NCBI GenBank assembly: GCA_964388455.1
Contig: CAYMAN010000026.1
Span: 1-30,193 of the forward strand
DNA: 30,193 nucleotides
Source of the DNA: JBBRWO01 sp964388455
GTDB taxonomy: Bacteria; Actinomycetota; Coriobacteriia; Anaerosomatales; JAAXUF01
Direction: 5' to 3'
Notes under the pieces: generated by a model
What the model was told of the DNA's origin: nothing
What the model saw: the letters and a program-made list of their open reading frames with translations, nothing else
Database searches by the model: none
Translations under genes and position numbers: made by a program
Shown: positions 1 to 11,253 of the stretch, one piece after another
How the letters are laid out: every line of letters begins with the position of its first letter
Numbering within the stretch: the first letter of the stretch is position 1

Positions 1-293
1 AGCGCCTCGCCCGTGATCATGTCGGCCATTGGGCAGCCGGCCCGCGGCTCGGGGAGCAGCACGGTCTTCTCGGGGGCGAGGATCTTGGCGGTCTCAGCCA
101 TGAAGTGGACGCCGGCGAAGATGATGGTGTCGGCGTCGGTGGCAGCAGCGGTGCGCGAAAGACCGAGGGAGTCGCCGACAAAGTCCGCGATGTCCTGGAC
201 CTCGGCGCGCTGGTAGTTGTGCGCGAGGATGACCGCGCCACGGGCGGCCGCGAGTTCGCGTATCTCTGCGGAGAGTGCGGTGAAGTCTGTCAC
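1..293 (-). CDS. nadA: Quinolinate synthase NadA, N-terminal part (runs off the window start)
   Basis: NadA is the [4Fe-4S] enzyme that condenses iminoaspartate with dihydroxyacetone phosphate to quinolinate, the NAD precursor. About 97 N-terminal residues are visible. The family signature AVILAHNYQ lies at residues 20-28, the GVHFMAETAKIL block at 61-72, and AGCPMAD at 85-91, where Cys87 matches the first cluster-ligating Cys of NadA. The GTG start at 293 was chosen because GGGAG lies about 11 nt upstream and it gives the usual short leader before the first conserved helix. An in-frame ATG at 335 adds 14 residues but has no visible Shine-Dalgarno. The gene lies 80 nt after panC on the same strand and is probably co-transcribed with panB-panC. 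The gene continues outside the window. Confidence 0.93.
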   Translation of the reverse strand, partial: MTDFTALSAEIRELAAARGAVILAHNYQRAEVQDIADFVGDSLGLSRTAAATDADTIIFAGVHFMAETAKILAPEKTVLLPEPRAGCPMADMITGEA

Positions 294-373
294 AGTTGCT
301 CGTGCTCCCGTCAGGAGAGTCAGGTCGTGTGGCATCGCGCCAGGGGTGATGTCAGCGCTCTTGCGCCGTGCTG

Positions 374-1246
374 TCAGGTTGTTGCTGAACCGGGTGGGAT
401 GAGCGCGCAGTTGTCGATGAGACGCGTGGCGCCGAGTCGGGCGGCTATGATCGCACGGACCGGGGTGTCGAAGGAGATCGCGGGCTCGAGGGTGATCGCA
501 TCCACCAGCGCCGCATACTCCAGGTCGACGATGTCACCGCCCGCGCGAGCGACCACTTCGGTCATCGCGGCCTCTAGCGCGCAGGGGTCCAAATCGCCCG
601 CGACCACTCGGGTCGCAGCGGCTTCGAGTGCCTGCGGGAGCGCCAACGCTGCCAGGCGTTGCTCGGCGGTGAGATAGGCGTTGCGGCTGGAGAGTGCCAG
701 GCCGGTCGAGTCACGCACGATCGGGCAAGCGACGATGCCGACCCCCAGATCGAGATCCTCGGCCATGCGTGTCACGACGCGAAGCTGCTGATAGTCCTTC
801 TCGCCGAAGAACGCCAGATCCGGTCTGACCACGTTGAACAGCTTGGCGACAACCGTTGCGACCCCGTCGAAGTGACCGGGTCTGATCGCGCCTTCCCAGC
901 GCTCGGTGAGCGGGCCAGGGTCGACCTTCGTCTCGACACCGTCGCCGTACATCTCCTCCACGCTCGGAGCGAACACCAGCTCCACACCCTCGGCACTCAG
1001 CAGCTCGAGGTCGGCCGCGATGTCACGCGGATAGCGCTCGAAATCCTCACCCGGTGCGAACTGCGTCGGGTTCACGAAGATCGACACGACCACCACATCG
1101 GTCCGTTTACAGGCGGCCTGTACCAACGACAGATGACCCTCGTGCAGCGCGCCCATCGTCGGCACCAGTCCGACGGTCTTGCCCTCACGCCTGGCCTCAG
1201 CGACAGCCGAGCGAACCTCGCTCTTACTGGCGATGCGTTCGATCAC
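374..1246 (-). CDS. panC: Pantothenate synthetase PanC
   Basis: PanC ligates D-pantoate and beta-alanine using ATP, releasing AMP and pyrophosphate, in the last step of pantothenate synthesis in the cytosol. The 290 residues match the usual family length. The nucleotide-binding PTMGALHEGH motif is at residues 29-38. Further on are FVNPTQF, the GEKDYQQL block, and SSRN, all PanC signatures. The start is GTG at 1246, and the panB stop overlaps it in a GTGA junction, so the two are translationally coupled. A panD (aspartate decarboxylase) gene is not in the window, so the beta-alanine source must be encoded elsewhere. No anomalies seen. Confidence 0.97.
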   Translation of the reverse strand: MIERIASKSEVRSAVAEARREGKTVGLVPTMGALHEGHLSLVQAACKRTDVVVVSIFVNPTQFAPGEDFERYPRDIAADLELLSAEGVELVFAPSVEEMYGDGVETKVDPGPLTERWEGAIRPGHFDGVATVVAKLFNVVRPDLAFFGEKDYQQLRVVTRMAEDLDLGVGIVACPIVRDSTGLALSSRNAYLTAEQRLAALALPQALEAAATRVVAGDLDPCALEAAMTEVVARAGGDIVDLEYAALVDAITLEPAISFDTPVRAIIAARLGATRLIDNCALIPPGSATT

Positions 1247-2157
1247 AGCGCACCGCTCTCGCCGAGATCAAGTTGGAACTCGTCGGCTTGCGCGATGATC
1301 GCGTCAAGCTCTTCAAGCTCGCCGGTCGCCATGTGGACCGTCTGCGGCTCGCCCGGGAAGGAACGGTCCCGAACATCATCAGCGTAGCGAGCGACCGCAT
1401 CTCCGATGGCCGCGCCTATCTCCGCATATCGAGCTGCGTGGCGAGGGACAAAATCCCCGATGCCGAGAAGGTCGTGGAATACCTGCACCTGTCCGTCACA
1501 GCCCACACCGGCGCCGATGCCGATGGTCGGGATGCTGAGCATGGAGCTGATGCGCTCGGCGAGTTCGACAGGCACACATTCGAGCACGACCGCGAATGCG
1601 CCCGCCTGCTCGAGTTCGAGCGCCTCGGTGATCGCGCGTGCGGCGCCACTCGAGTCACGCGCCTGCGTGCGGTAGCCACCAAGAGTGTTGACCGACTGCG
1701 GCGTGAGGCCGATGTGCCCCATCACCGGTACGCCGGCATCGGTCAGACCTGCGACAAGCGCCAGGGTGTCCACTGAGGCTCCCTCGAGCTTGACGGCATG
1801 CGCGCCGCCCTCGGACAGCATCCTGCCGGCGTTGCGCATGCCCTCCGAGTAGTCGGCCTGATACGACATGAACGGCATATCCGCGACGACCAACACCCTC
1901 TGGCATGCCCGCGACACTGCGGCGGTCGCGCGCACGACGTCATCCATGGTGACCGGCAGGGTCGATCCAAGACCGAGCATGGTCATGCCGAGCGAATCGC
2001 CGACCAGGATCGAGTCCACACCGGCGGCCTCGACGAGACGAGCGGAATGGAAATCGTACGCGGTGAGCATGACGATGGGGCTTCCGGCCTCTTTGAGTGT
2101 CCTCAGGGACGAACTCGTGACGCGAGGAACGGTTGTGGAGCCGACCTGTGCACTCAT
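1243..2157 (-). CDS. panB: 3-methyl-2-oxobutanoate (ketopantoate) hydroxymethyltransferase PanB
   Basis: PanB transfers a hydroxymethyl group from 5,10-methylene-THF to 2-oxoisovalerate, giving ketopantoate. This ties it to the folate genes just upstream. It is 304 residues, slightly longer than the ~265-280 norm because of a short N-terminal leader and an acidic C-terminal tail. Visible signatures are MLTAYDFHSA near residue 30, the metal-binding VGDSLGM at 52-58, ADMPFMSY at 92-99, VKLEGA, GHIGLTPQSVNTLGG and IGIGAGVGCDGQ. The ATG at 2157 is preceded by AAAGGAGATGTT, a strong ribosome binding site. A 146-nt gap separates it from folK and holds a good -10 hexamer. PanB heads a panB-panC-nadA unit. 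Confidence 0.97.
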   Translation of the reverse strand: MSAQVGSTTVPRVTSSSLRTLKEAGSPIVMLTAYDFHSARLVEAAGVDSILVGDSLGMTMLGLGSTLPVTMDDVVRATAAVSRACQRVLVVADMPFMSYQADYSEGMRNAGRMLSEGGAHAVKLEGASVDTLALVAGLTDAGVPVMGHIGLTPQSVNTLGGYRTQARDSSGAARAITEALELEQAGAFAVVLECVPVELAERISSMLSIPTIGIGAGVGCDGQVQVFHDLLGIGDFVPRHAARYAEIGAAIGDAVARYADDVRDRSFPGEPQTVHMATGELEELDAIIAQADEFQLDLGESGAL

Positions 2158-2236
2158 AACATCTCCTTTGAGCGGTTCGCTGTCGCAGCCTGCCTTTGTC
2201 GGCTGTGGTCCACGCAGCGCCTCCGACGGAACGCAC

Positions 2237-2242
2237 AGTATA
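2237..2242 (-). promoter_or_regulatory. Candidate -10 box of a panB promoter
   Basis: On the minus strand TATACT lies about 80 nt upstream of the panB ATG, in the 146-nt folK-panB gap. It matches five of six bases of the sigma-70-type -10 consensus. No convincing -35 hexamer is seen 16-18 nt upstream (CTCGTT is the best), so the promoter would be activator-dependent or weak. It suggests that panB-panC-nadA can be transcribed separately from folK. Confidence 0.4.
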
Positions 2243-2303
2243 TCGTGAGTCGGATCCGGAACGAGACCCGGCCCCTCAGCGAACAGTGGCGGAGTCTGGC
2301 AAG

Positions 2304-3092
2304 CTACATGTCCAGACCCTCGGGATAGATCGGCTCGGCCTCCGCCAGCGCCGCGAGGAGCACTGTGGCCTTCTCGGCGAAGCGCTGCGGGACCAGAAGT
2401 CTGAAGGTGGTCGGCAGGCCGAATGGGTCCATGCTCGACTCCGGCTCGTAGGGGTCGAAGGCGTGCGGGATGCCCTCTTCATCGAGCGCCTCGCGCTTGA
2501 ACATCAGGCCGGAATCCCAGCCTGCCATCACGTCTTGATCGCGTGAGCCCTCCGCCACGACGACCCACGCGTCGGCGAAGACGGGCTCGTTTGTCGACTC
2601 TCCCGGATCCGGGATCGGCCCCATGTCCCGGATGACAGCGCCGACCGTCGCCGACGCACGCGACAGTCGCGATCCGTCCGGAAGGTGCAGGCGAGGAGAG
2701 ACTTCGAGCAGCGGCGTCACGACGAAGTCCCTCTCGGCGAGTCCGGGGTGCGGAAGCGTGAGCCGATCGGACACTCGCTCCTCATCGTCGTAGAGCAGCA
2801 GGTCCAGATCTATCACGCGCGGGCCCTTGTCGCCTTGTCGGACGCGGCCCATCTCGTCTTCGATGCGCTGGAGATGCGTGAGCAGCGCGTCAGACGTCAA
2901 ACCGGTCTCGAGTACGGCGACGGCGTTGAGGAAAGCCGCCTGATCGGTGACGTACGCCGGCTCGGACTCGTAGATGTGAGAGGCGCGGTCGATATGGGTC
3001 TCCGGAATCTCAGAGAGCGCGTCGATAGCCAGGGACAGGTTAGAGATCCTGTCGCCCAGATTGCTGCCGAGAGCGATGTGCGCCGTGGTCAT
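2304..3092 (-). CDS. folK: HPPK (FolK) with an extra C-terminal domain
   Basis: The first ~160 residues are 6-hydroxymethyl-7,8-dihydropterin pyrophosphokinase, which makes the substrate for FolP. IALGSNLGDR is at 6-15, YESEPAY at 41-47, and GPRVIDLDLLLY at 90-101, with the two metal-binding Asp at 95 and 97. LPHPGLAERDFVVTPLLE follows at 113-130. HPPKs usually stop near 160-170 residues, whereas this protein runs to 262. Residues ~171-262 form a second compact block (AWVVVAEGSRDQD..., a GIPHAF stretch, then FRLLVPQRFAEKATVLLAAL). It resembles the small DUF2007-type putative signal-transducing domain by its strand, helix, strand and VP-x-x-A-E-K-A pattern. That likeness is inferred by eye; it does not resemble FolB. 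The start ATG has GGGGAGG six nt upstream. Confidence 0.93.
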   Translation of the reverse strand: MTTAHIALGSNLGDRISNLSLAIDALSEIPETHIDRASHIYESEPAYVTDQAAFLNAVAVLETGLTSDALLTHLQRIEDEMGRVRQGDKGPRVIDLDLLLYDDEERVSDRLTLPHPGLAERDFVVTPLLEVSPRLHLPDGSRLSRASATVGAVIRDMGPIPDPGESTNEPVFADAWVVVAEGSRDQDVMAGWDSGLMFKREALDEEGIPHAFDPYEPESSMDPFGLPTTFRLLVPQRFAEKATVLLAALAEAEPIYPEGLDM

Positions 3093-3175
3093 GAGTAGCC
3101 TCCCCTTTGTGTGGCAGATGCATCAAGCACCGCATACAGGTGTTATGCCCGAGTCGAGCAGACCAGACACGCACA

Positions 3176-3205
3176 CGGCCCCCCGGCAAGATCGCCGAGG
3201 GGCCG
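3176..3205 (-). terminator. Hairpin III downstream of hppA (12-bp stem)
   Basis: CGGCCCCCCGGC (3176-3187) pairs with GCCGAGGGGCCG (3194-3205), with one mismatch and a 6-nt loop. It lies about 95 nt past the hppA stop and before folK. No U-run follows on either strand, so it is not a textbook intrinsic terminator. It may act as a Rho-assisted terminator, an mRNA 3'-end stabiliser or an attenuator for folK. Confidence 0.5.
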
Positions 3206-3223
3206 CGAGAATCACGAGATGTG

Positions 3224-3268
3224 CAGCCAGTTGAGCTGCAAGCAAAGCTTGTCAGCTCCGACTGGCTG
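3224..3268 (-). terminator. Hairpin II downstream of hppA (long imperfect stem, AAA/TTT loop)
   Basis: The arms 3224-3243 and 3247-3268 pair almost completely around a 3-nt loop. CAAGC pairs with GCTTG, GAGCTG with CAGCTC and CAGCCAGT with ACTGGCTG, with one small bulge and one mismatch. This is the longest secondary structure in the window. It sits between two other hairpins after hppA and lacks a U-run. Confidence 0.5.
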
Positions 3269-3297
3269 GTTAGCGACCGCGAAGTCAGTCGCTAACC
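3268..3297 (-). terminator. Hairpin I immediately after the hppA stop (perfect 10-bp stem)
   Basis: GGTTAGCGAC (3268-3277) and GTCGCTAACC (3288-3297) are exact reverse complements around a 10-nt loop. The structure begins three nt after the hppA stop codon at 3301. It abuts hairpin II at base 3268, so the two could stack or compete. No U-run follows. Confidence 0.55.
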
Positions 3298-3300
3298 CGG

Positions 3301-5454
<2,154 letters not shown>

Positions 5455-5473
5455 TTTTCCTCCAGATTCGAAA

Positions 5474-5498
5474 GTGCGGTCTCCGAACCGGACCGCAC
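5474..5498 (-). other. Hairpin in the hppA 5' leader
   Basis: GTGCGGTC (5474-5481) pairs perfectly with GACCGCAC (5491-5498) around a 9-nt loop that can itself close with CCG/CGG. It lies about 20 nt upstream of the hppA start, just before the GGAGG site. It could stabilise the mRNA or tune translation. Its effect is inferred. Confidence 0.45.
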
Positions 5499-5516
5499 CC
5501 CCTCCAAGTCGCGGAC

Positions 5517-5522
5517 ATTCTA
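5517..5522 (-). promoter_or_regulatory. Candidate -10 box of an hppA promoter
   Basis: On the minus strand TAGAAT (five of six consensus bases) lies about 63 nt upstream of the hppA ATG, within the 117-nt folP-hppA gap. The -35 region is poor (GCATAT at 17-nt spacing). With the leader hairpin and the three 3' hairpins, it suggests that hppA is a separately controlled unit inside the folate cluster. Confidence 0.4.
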
Positions 5523-5571
5523 CCAGAGTGGAGCGCGACATATGCACAAGGGTGTATGAACCCCGGGCGCG

Positions 5572-6429
5572 CTATCTGAGCGCAGCGGCCACCCTCAGCG
5601 CCTGTACAGTCTCGGCCACATCGTGAACGCGCACGATATGAGCGCCGTGATCGGCCGCGAAGCACGCAGCGGTTACCGATCCGGCGACCCGTGCCGCCGG
5701 ATCCTCCACGCCGGTAAGCTCGCCGATGAACCGCTTTCGCGACGCGCCGATGAGCACGGGATACCCCAGGGCCGCCAGCTGCGCGAGACCCTTGAGCAGC
5801 GCGAGATTGTGCTCGAGCGTCTTGCCAAAACCGATGCCGGGATCGAGCACGATGCGTTCGCGAGCAACGCCTGCGGCCTCGAGAACCGCGGCCTGAGCGA
5901 TGAGATACCCGGCGACCTCGACGACCACGTCGTCGTAGTGGGGCTCGGCCTGCATCGTCTTGGGCTCGCCAGCCATGTGCATGACGACGAGCCCGGCGTC
6001 GCACTTCGCGGCGACTTGAACCATCGCAGGGTCGCGGAATCCTGATACGTCGTTGATGATGCTCGCGCCAGCAGCCACGCAGGCCTCGGCCACGCTCGCA
6101 TGGCGCGTGTCGATAGAGACGGGGACGGCGCAATGAGACGCAAAACGCGTGATCATCGGCCTCACGCGCGCGAGCTCGGCCGCCTCGGGGACTTCCTCGG
6201 AACCGGGACGCGTGGATTCACCGCCGATGTCGAGGATCGCGGCTCCCTCGGCGATGATGCGCTCACCGTGCGCTACTGCTGCGGCGGGGTCGTCGTGGAG
6301 GCCGCCGTCAGAGAACGAGTCAGGGGTGACGTTCAGTACGCCCATCACCAACGGCGCCGAGAGGTCGAGTGCGAATCGGCCGCATCGCCAGATGGGACCG
6401 TCCGGGGCGATGCCGGCGTCGCCCGTCAT
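5572..6429 (-). CDS. folP: Dihydropteroate synthase FolP
   Basis: FolP condenses 6-hydroxymethyl-dihydropterin pyrophosphate with p-aminobenzoate, giving dihydropteroate and pyrophosphate. It is the sulfonamide target and acts in the cytosol as a TIM barrel. At 285 residues it has the family length. Signatures are MGVLNVTPDSFSDGG at 29-43, DIGGESTRPG at 67-76, SIDT near 104, NDVSGFRDP, DPGIGFGKT, GASRKRFIG and the closing RVHDV. The start ATG at 6429 overlaps the folE stop in an ATGA junction, so translation is coupled to folE. The next gene on the strand is hppA rather than folB. Confidence 0.97.
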   Translation of the reverse strand: MTGDAGIAPDGPIWRCGRFALDLSAPLVMGVLNVTPDSFSDGGLHDDPAAAVAHGERIIAEGAAILDIGGESTRPGSEEVPEAAELARVRPMITRFASHCAVPVSIDTRHASVAEACVAAGASIINDVSGFRDPAMVQVAAKCDAGLVVMHMAGEPKTMQAEPHYDDVVVEVAGYLIAQAAVLEAAGVARERIVLDPGIGFGKTLEHNLALLKGLAQLAALGYPVLIGASRKRFIGELTGVEDPAARVAGSVTAACFAADHGAHIVRVHDVAETVQALRVAAALR

Positions 6430-6998
6430 CGGCGGGACCGATCGGTGATGAGCAACATGGCTTCTGCGCGGGTCGCGGGACGGTTCTCGAAGATGCCGCG
6501 GACGGCACTGGTGATCGTCTCGGAACCGGGCTTCTTCACGCCACGCATCGACATGCAGAGATGCTCCGCCTCGATGACGACGATCACGCCGGCGGGATCG
6601 AGATGCTCAACGATGGTGTCGGCGACCTGCGAGGTCAGTCGCTCTTGGACCTGCGGTCGTTTGGCGAAGACATCCACCACGCGTGCGAGCTTGGAGAGTC
6701 CGCAGATTCGACCGGACTTGCCAGGGATATACGCGACGTGCGCACGACCGATGAACGGAAGCAGGTGATGCTCGCATACCGAGTACAGCGGGATGTCGCG
6801 AACGAGCACCATCTCCTGATGGCCCTCGTTGAAGGTCACGCAGAAGTGCTCGGACGGGTCCGCACCGATGCCGGCGAAGATCTCGGCGTACATGTCGGCC
6901 ACACGCCTCGGTGTGTCGAGCAGGCCCTCACGCGTCGGATCCTCGCCGACTCCCTCGAGGATCATCCGTACGCCAGCCTGGATCTTGTCTCGGTCCAT
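6426..6998 (-). CDS. folE: GTP cyclohydrolase I FolE
   Basis: FolE converts GTP to 7,8-dihydroneopterin triphosphate and formate, the first committed folate step. It works as a zinc-dependent decamer. The 190-residue form has SVCEHHLLPFIGRAHVAYIP at 73-92. The three family zinc ligands correspond to Cys75, His78 and Cys148 (EAEHLCMSMRGV). GLSKLARVVDVFAKRPQVQE lies at 100-119. The ATG at 6998 is preferred because GGAG sits 5 nt upstream and a candidate promoter lies just before it. A GTG at 7031 would add 11 residues but falls at the edge of that promoter's -10. The gene follows tadC by 74 nt and overlaps folP by 4 nt. Confidence 0.96.
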   Translation of the reverse strand: MDRDKIQAGVRMILEGVGEDPTREGLLDTPRRVADMYAEIFAGIGADPSEHFCVTFNEGHQEMVLVRDIPLYSVCEHHLLPFIGRAHVAYIPGKSGRICGLSKLARVVDVFAKRPQVQERLTSQVADTIVEHLDPAGVIVVIEAEHLCMSMRGVKKPGSETITSAVRGIFENRPATRAEAMLLITDRSRR

Positions 6999-7031
6999 GT
7001 GCGCTCCGTCGTCGATGATGCTTACGACCAC

Positions 7032-7062
7032 AGAGTACCTGAACGATATCTGAGTCGGTCAA
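7032..7062 (-). promoter_or_regulatory. Candidate folE-folP promoter in the tadC-folE gap
   Basis: On the minus strand TTGACC (7062-7057) resembles a -35 box. Eighteen nt further on is GTACTC (7038-7033), or TACTCT at 19-nt spacing, as a weak -10. This places a transcription start near 7025, just upstream of the folE ribosome binding site. It would free the folate genes from dependence on the upstream Tad operon. Confidence 0.35.
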
Positions 7063-7072
7063 CGCAAGAGCG

Positions 7073-7996
7073 TCAGAAGAGATTGAATACCTCCCCGATC
7101 GACACCATCGCCGGTCCGAGAATCACGATCATCGTCGCAGGCAGAATGCACAGAACCAGCGGAAAGACGATCTTCACGGGAGCCTTTTGTGCCTGCTCCT
7201 CGGCGTACTGGCGTCGCTTGAGCCGCATCTCCTTGGCTTGCGTGCGCAGCACCTTGGCGATCGAGATGCCGAAGGTCTCCGCTTGGATGATCGCGCTGAT
7301 GAAGGTGTCGAGATCGGGCACATCCGTTCTCTCGGCCAGCGCGCGCAACGCGTCCGCACGATCCATGCCCGCCTGCACCTGGCGCAGCATCTGACCGAAC
7401 TCGCCTGAGAGCGGCCCATGGGTTGTCCTGATGAGCTTCGCCAACGCAGCATCGAATCCCAGCCCCGCCTCGACGCTGATGGTCAACATATCGAGGAAGT
7501 CCGGCAACTCGCGTCGAATCGCCGCCTGCCGCTCGGAGATCGCGTTTCTCAGCCAGATATCCGGCAGGAAGAACGAACCCGCCACCAGCAGCAGGGCGAT
7601 CACCCATGACGTTGGCGACATACCCGAGATCGCCGCGACCGCGACGAACAGCATGGTGAATCCAAGCGCCGAGAACAGCTTGATCGCGACAAAACGACCG
7701 ACGGTCATGGTGCGAGAACCACCCGCGCGAATCAGACGCTGGTCGGTCCGTACACGGTAGCCCTCCGGCGCCAGCCCAGACGCCCCGTGCGATACGGCAC
7801 GACCGATGGGAGCGATTACCCGGTCGCCGAATGGCTTCAGCGCAGGATGCGCCGCCACTGCCTGACCGGTCTCGTACACCGTCAACCCATCCAGACGACG
7901 CGCGACCGCGCGCTCATCGGACACGACGAGTGAGAGAATCGCCCACACCGTGAGAGTGACGGCGAAGAACACCAGAACAGCCACCACGTACGGCAT
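7073..7996 (-). CDS. tadC: Tad pilus inner-membrane platform protein TadC
   Basis: TadC is a type II secretion F-domain (GspF-like) membrane protein that, with TadB, forms the platform on which the Flp pilus is assembled. It is 307 residues. An N-terminal membrane helix spans residues ~3-24 and a further pair lies around 104-145. The cytosolic T2SSF helices around ELPDFLDMLTISVEAGLGFD (~165-184) follow, with a C-terminal helix at ~280-302. The ATG at 7996 follows the tadB stop by 3 nt. The GAGGTG ribosome binding site is inside the end of tadB, so they are coupled. It is the last gene of the tad operon. Confidence 0.92.
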   Translation of the reverse strand: MPYVVAVLVFFAVTLTVWAILSLVVSDERAVARRLDGLTVYETGQAVAAHPALKPFGDRVIAPIGRAVSHGASGLAPEGYRVRTDQRLIRAGGSRTMTVGRFVAIKLFSALGFTMLFVAVAAISGMSPTSWVIALLLVAGSFFLPDIWLRNAISERQAAIRRELPDFLDMLTISVEAGLGFDAALAKLIRTTHGPLSGEFGQMLRQVQAGMDRADALRALAERTDVPDLDTFISAIIQAETFGISIAKVLRTQAKEMRLKRRQYAEEQAQKAPVKIVFPLVLCILPATMIVILGPAMVSIGEVFNLF

Positions 7997-7999
7997 CGT

Positions 8000-9901
8000 C
8001 TACACCTCTACCTTGGTCGCCTTGTTGAGCCAGACAGCCCCCATCATCAGCAGTGCGAACCCAACGAACAACAACATGTTTCCCAGTCCGGTCGTGACCA
8101 GCTTCGACATGTATCCCGGGTTGGTGAAGTACAGGATCAGGGCCTCGAAGAAGGGCAGCACAAACAGAATGGCCGCCGAGAGCCGGCCCTCGGATGTGAG
8201 CGCGCTGATCTGTCTGCGAACAGAGTTGCGCTCCCGAATCGTGCCCGCCACGATCGTCAGCAACTCGGCCAGGTTGCCTCCCACTTCTCTCTGAATGGAA
8301 ATGGCCGATACCACCCAGCTGAAGTCCAAGCTCCTTACGCGTTCCGCGACCGACTCGAGAGACTGCTCGACAGACCGCCCCAACCTGATCTCAGTCTGGG
8401 CTCGCCTGAACTCATCTGACATCGGCGGTTTTGTCTGCTCGATGATCACGTCCAGCGCCTGCTGCAACCCCCAGCCGGCTCGAAGCGACCCGGCTAGCAA
8501 ATCGAGCATATCCGGAAGCTGCTCATCGAAGGCCGCACGGCGTTTGCGAATCCGGTACGAAATCCACAGAATCGGCGCTGCCGTCGCGAGTGCAACGATG
8601 AGAAGCGACATGGCAAGGCCTCCAGCGAGGAGACCAGCCACCAGCCCGGACACAACCACGAGCGCCAGGTGGAGGAGCATATATTCGGTGGGCCGCAGCG
8701 GTAGCCCTGCGCCCTCGAGCTCCTCATAGACCAGCAGCTTGAAGCCCCCCTTGCCGGCCACCGTGTCGATAGCCCCAAACACGCCGGATATCACGCGATC
8801 GGAGCGAACCGCAGTGTCGTCCAACGATCCTGCGGAGGACTGGTCGTAGTAGCCGAGTTGGTCCAGCCCTGTCTTGGGCCTCGATACCAGAAGCGCAACG
8901 GCCGCGACCAGCAGACCGACCGAGACGAACACCGCGACAACCGCAAGACCGTATGTGAACAAGTTGGCTGGCGGCACCGGATCAACAGTGGTAGGAGCCG
9001 GACCGCTGGGAGCGGCAAGTGGGTTGTCGACCACGAGCGCCCCGGCAGAAGCACCCGCAGACGTCTTGGCTGCAACGGCGATATCCAGGTTCATCGTCGT
9101 GGGTCTACGGCTGGTGTAGACCACCCGATACCTCGTCTGAAGCTCCTGCGCAAGACTGGTGTAATACGAGGTCAGGTTCGCGACGTTCTTGACCGTCGCC
9201 ACACGCCCGCCGTTCTGACGGGCCATCATCTTGAGAGCTCCCGCATCCGACTCGTCTGAAGGAAGCGCAACGGCAAGAACTGGCACCCCAGAGCTGCGAA
9301 TCTCGCCCAACGCCTGTGTGAGAGGTGTCCTGCTCATCGTGTCGCCGCCGTCGGAGAGGACGATGACCACCGGCTGCGTCCCTGCCTTGCGGCTCACCTG
9401 CCGAACGGCAACAAGAACCGCGTCGTAGAGGGCAGTCTCTCCCTCAGCCTCGATTCGATTCACGGCACTGCGCAGTAGCCCCGCATCACTACTCATCGGA
9501 AGCACCACACTCGGCTTGTCCGAGAATGAGACCAACGCGGCTCGCGACGGCGGGCGCAACTCGGCTATGAACGCCAAAGCGGCGGCCTTCGCCGCATCCA
9601 TCGACGCGCCCTTCATCGAACCGCTGCTATCGACCACCAATACCGCATCGATCGGCTGATCAGCGGACTTGACCGACGCCAGCAGGACCTCGACGGGTCG
9701 ACCGTTCTCCTCGATGGAGAATACGGGGCGATCGCCTTCCTTCAGCAGGCTCCCGGGAACGACGACCTCAAGTCCTACCCGGGGGAAGTTCGACAGATCA
9801 ACATCTTGGATCATCGCCTCGCCGACCGGCGTCAAGGCGCCCGCACTCGATGCAGGCAACAGTAGAGTCGCCAAGAGGAGCAAGCTTGCGAAGCGTCGCA
9901 T
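8000..9901 (-). CDS. tadB: von Willebrand factor A domain fused to TadB platform protein
   Basis: This 633-residue protein joins two modules. Residues 1-~20 are a signal peptide (MRRFASLLLLATLLLP). Residues ~45-290 form an extracytoplasmic VWA domain with a full MIDAS: DSSGS at 91-95, a Thr near 156 in GETALYDA, and Asp184 in LSDGGDT. A Pro-rich linker and a membrane helix (~317-340) follow. The remainder is an ordinary TadB: a membrane pair at ~407-450, the T2SSF helices around DEQLPDMLDLLAGSLRAGWG and two C-terminal membrane helices. TadB proteins are normally ~300 residues. The start at 9901 was chosen for AAGG 8 nt upstream and a clean signal peptide; in-frame ATG 9907 and GTG 9910 also exist, the latter overlapping the cpaF stop. 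The VWA part could bind metal and a pilin or surface ligand; this is inferred. Confidence 0.93.
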   Translation of the reverse strand: MRRFASLLLLATLLLPASSAGALTPVGEAMIQDVDLSNFPRVGLEVVVPGSLLKEGDRPVFSIEENGRPVEVLLASVKSADQPIDAVLVVDSSGSMKGASMDAAKAAALAFIAELRPPSRAALVSFSDKPSVVLPMSSDAGLLRSAVNRIEAEGETALYDAVLVAVRQVSRKAGTQPVVIVLSDGGDTMSRTPLTQALGEIRSSGVPVLAVALPSDESDAGALKMMARQNGGRVATVKNVANLTSYYTSLAQELQTRYRVVYTSRRPTTMNLDIAVAAKTSAGASAGALVVDNPLAAPSGPAPTTVDPVPPANLFTYGLAVVAVFVSVGLLVAAVALLVSRPKTGLDQLGYYDQSSAGSLDDTAVRSDRVISGVFGAIDTVAGKGGFKLLVYEELEGAGLPLRPTEYMLLHLALVVVSGLVAGLLAGGLAMSLLIVALATAAPILWISYRIRKRRAAFDEQLPDMLDLLAGSLRAGWGLQQALDVIIEQTKPPMSDEFRRAQTEIRLGRSVEQSLESVAERVRSLDFSWVVSAISIQREVGGNLAELLTIVAGTIRERNSVRRQISALTSEGRLSAAILFVLPFFEALILYFTNPGYMSKLVTTGLGNMLLFVGFALLMMGAVWLNKATKVEV

Positions 9902-9906
9902 CTCCA

Positions 9907-11242
<1,336 letters not shown>

Positions 11243-11253
<11 letters not shown>

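Noticed and set aside
2304..2817. Possibility that the FolK C-terminal extension is a fused FolB
   Set aside because: The extension is only ~90 residues and shows none of the FolB features such as the conserved early Gly-x-His-Gly stretch or the catalytic Lys context.
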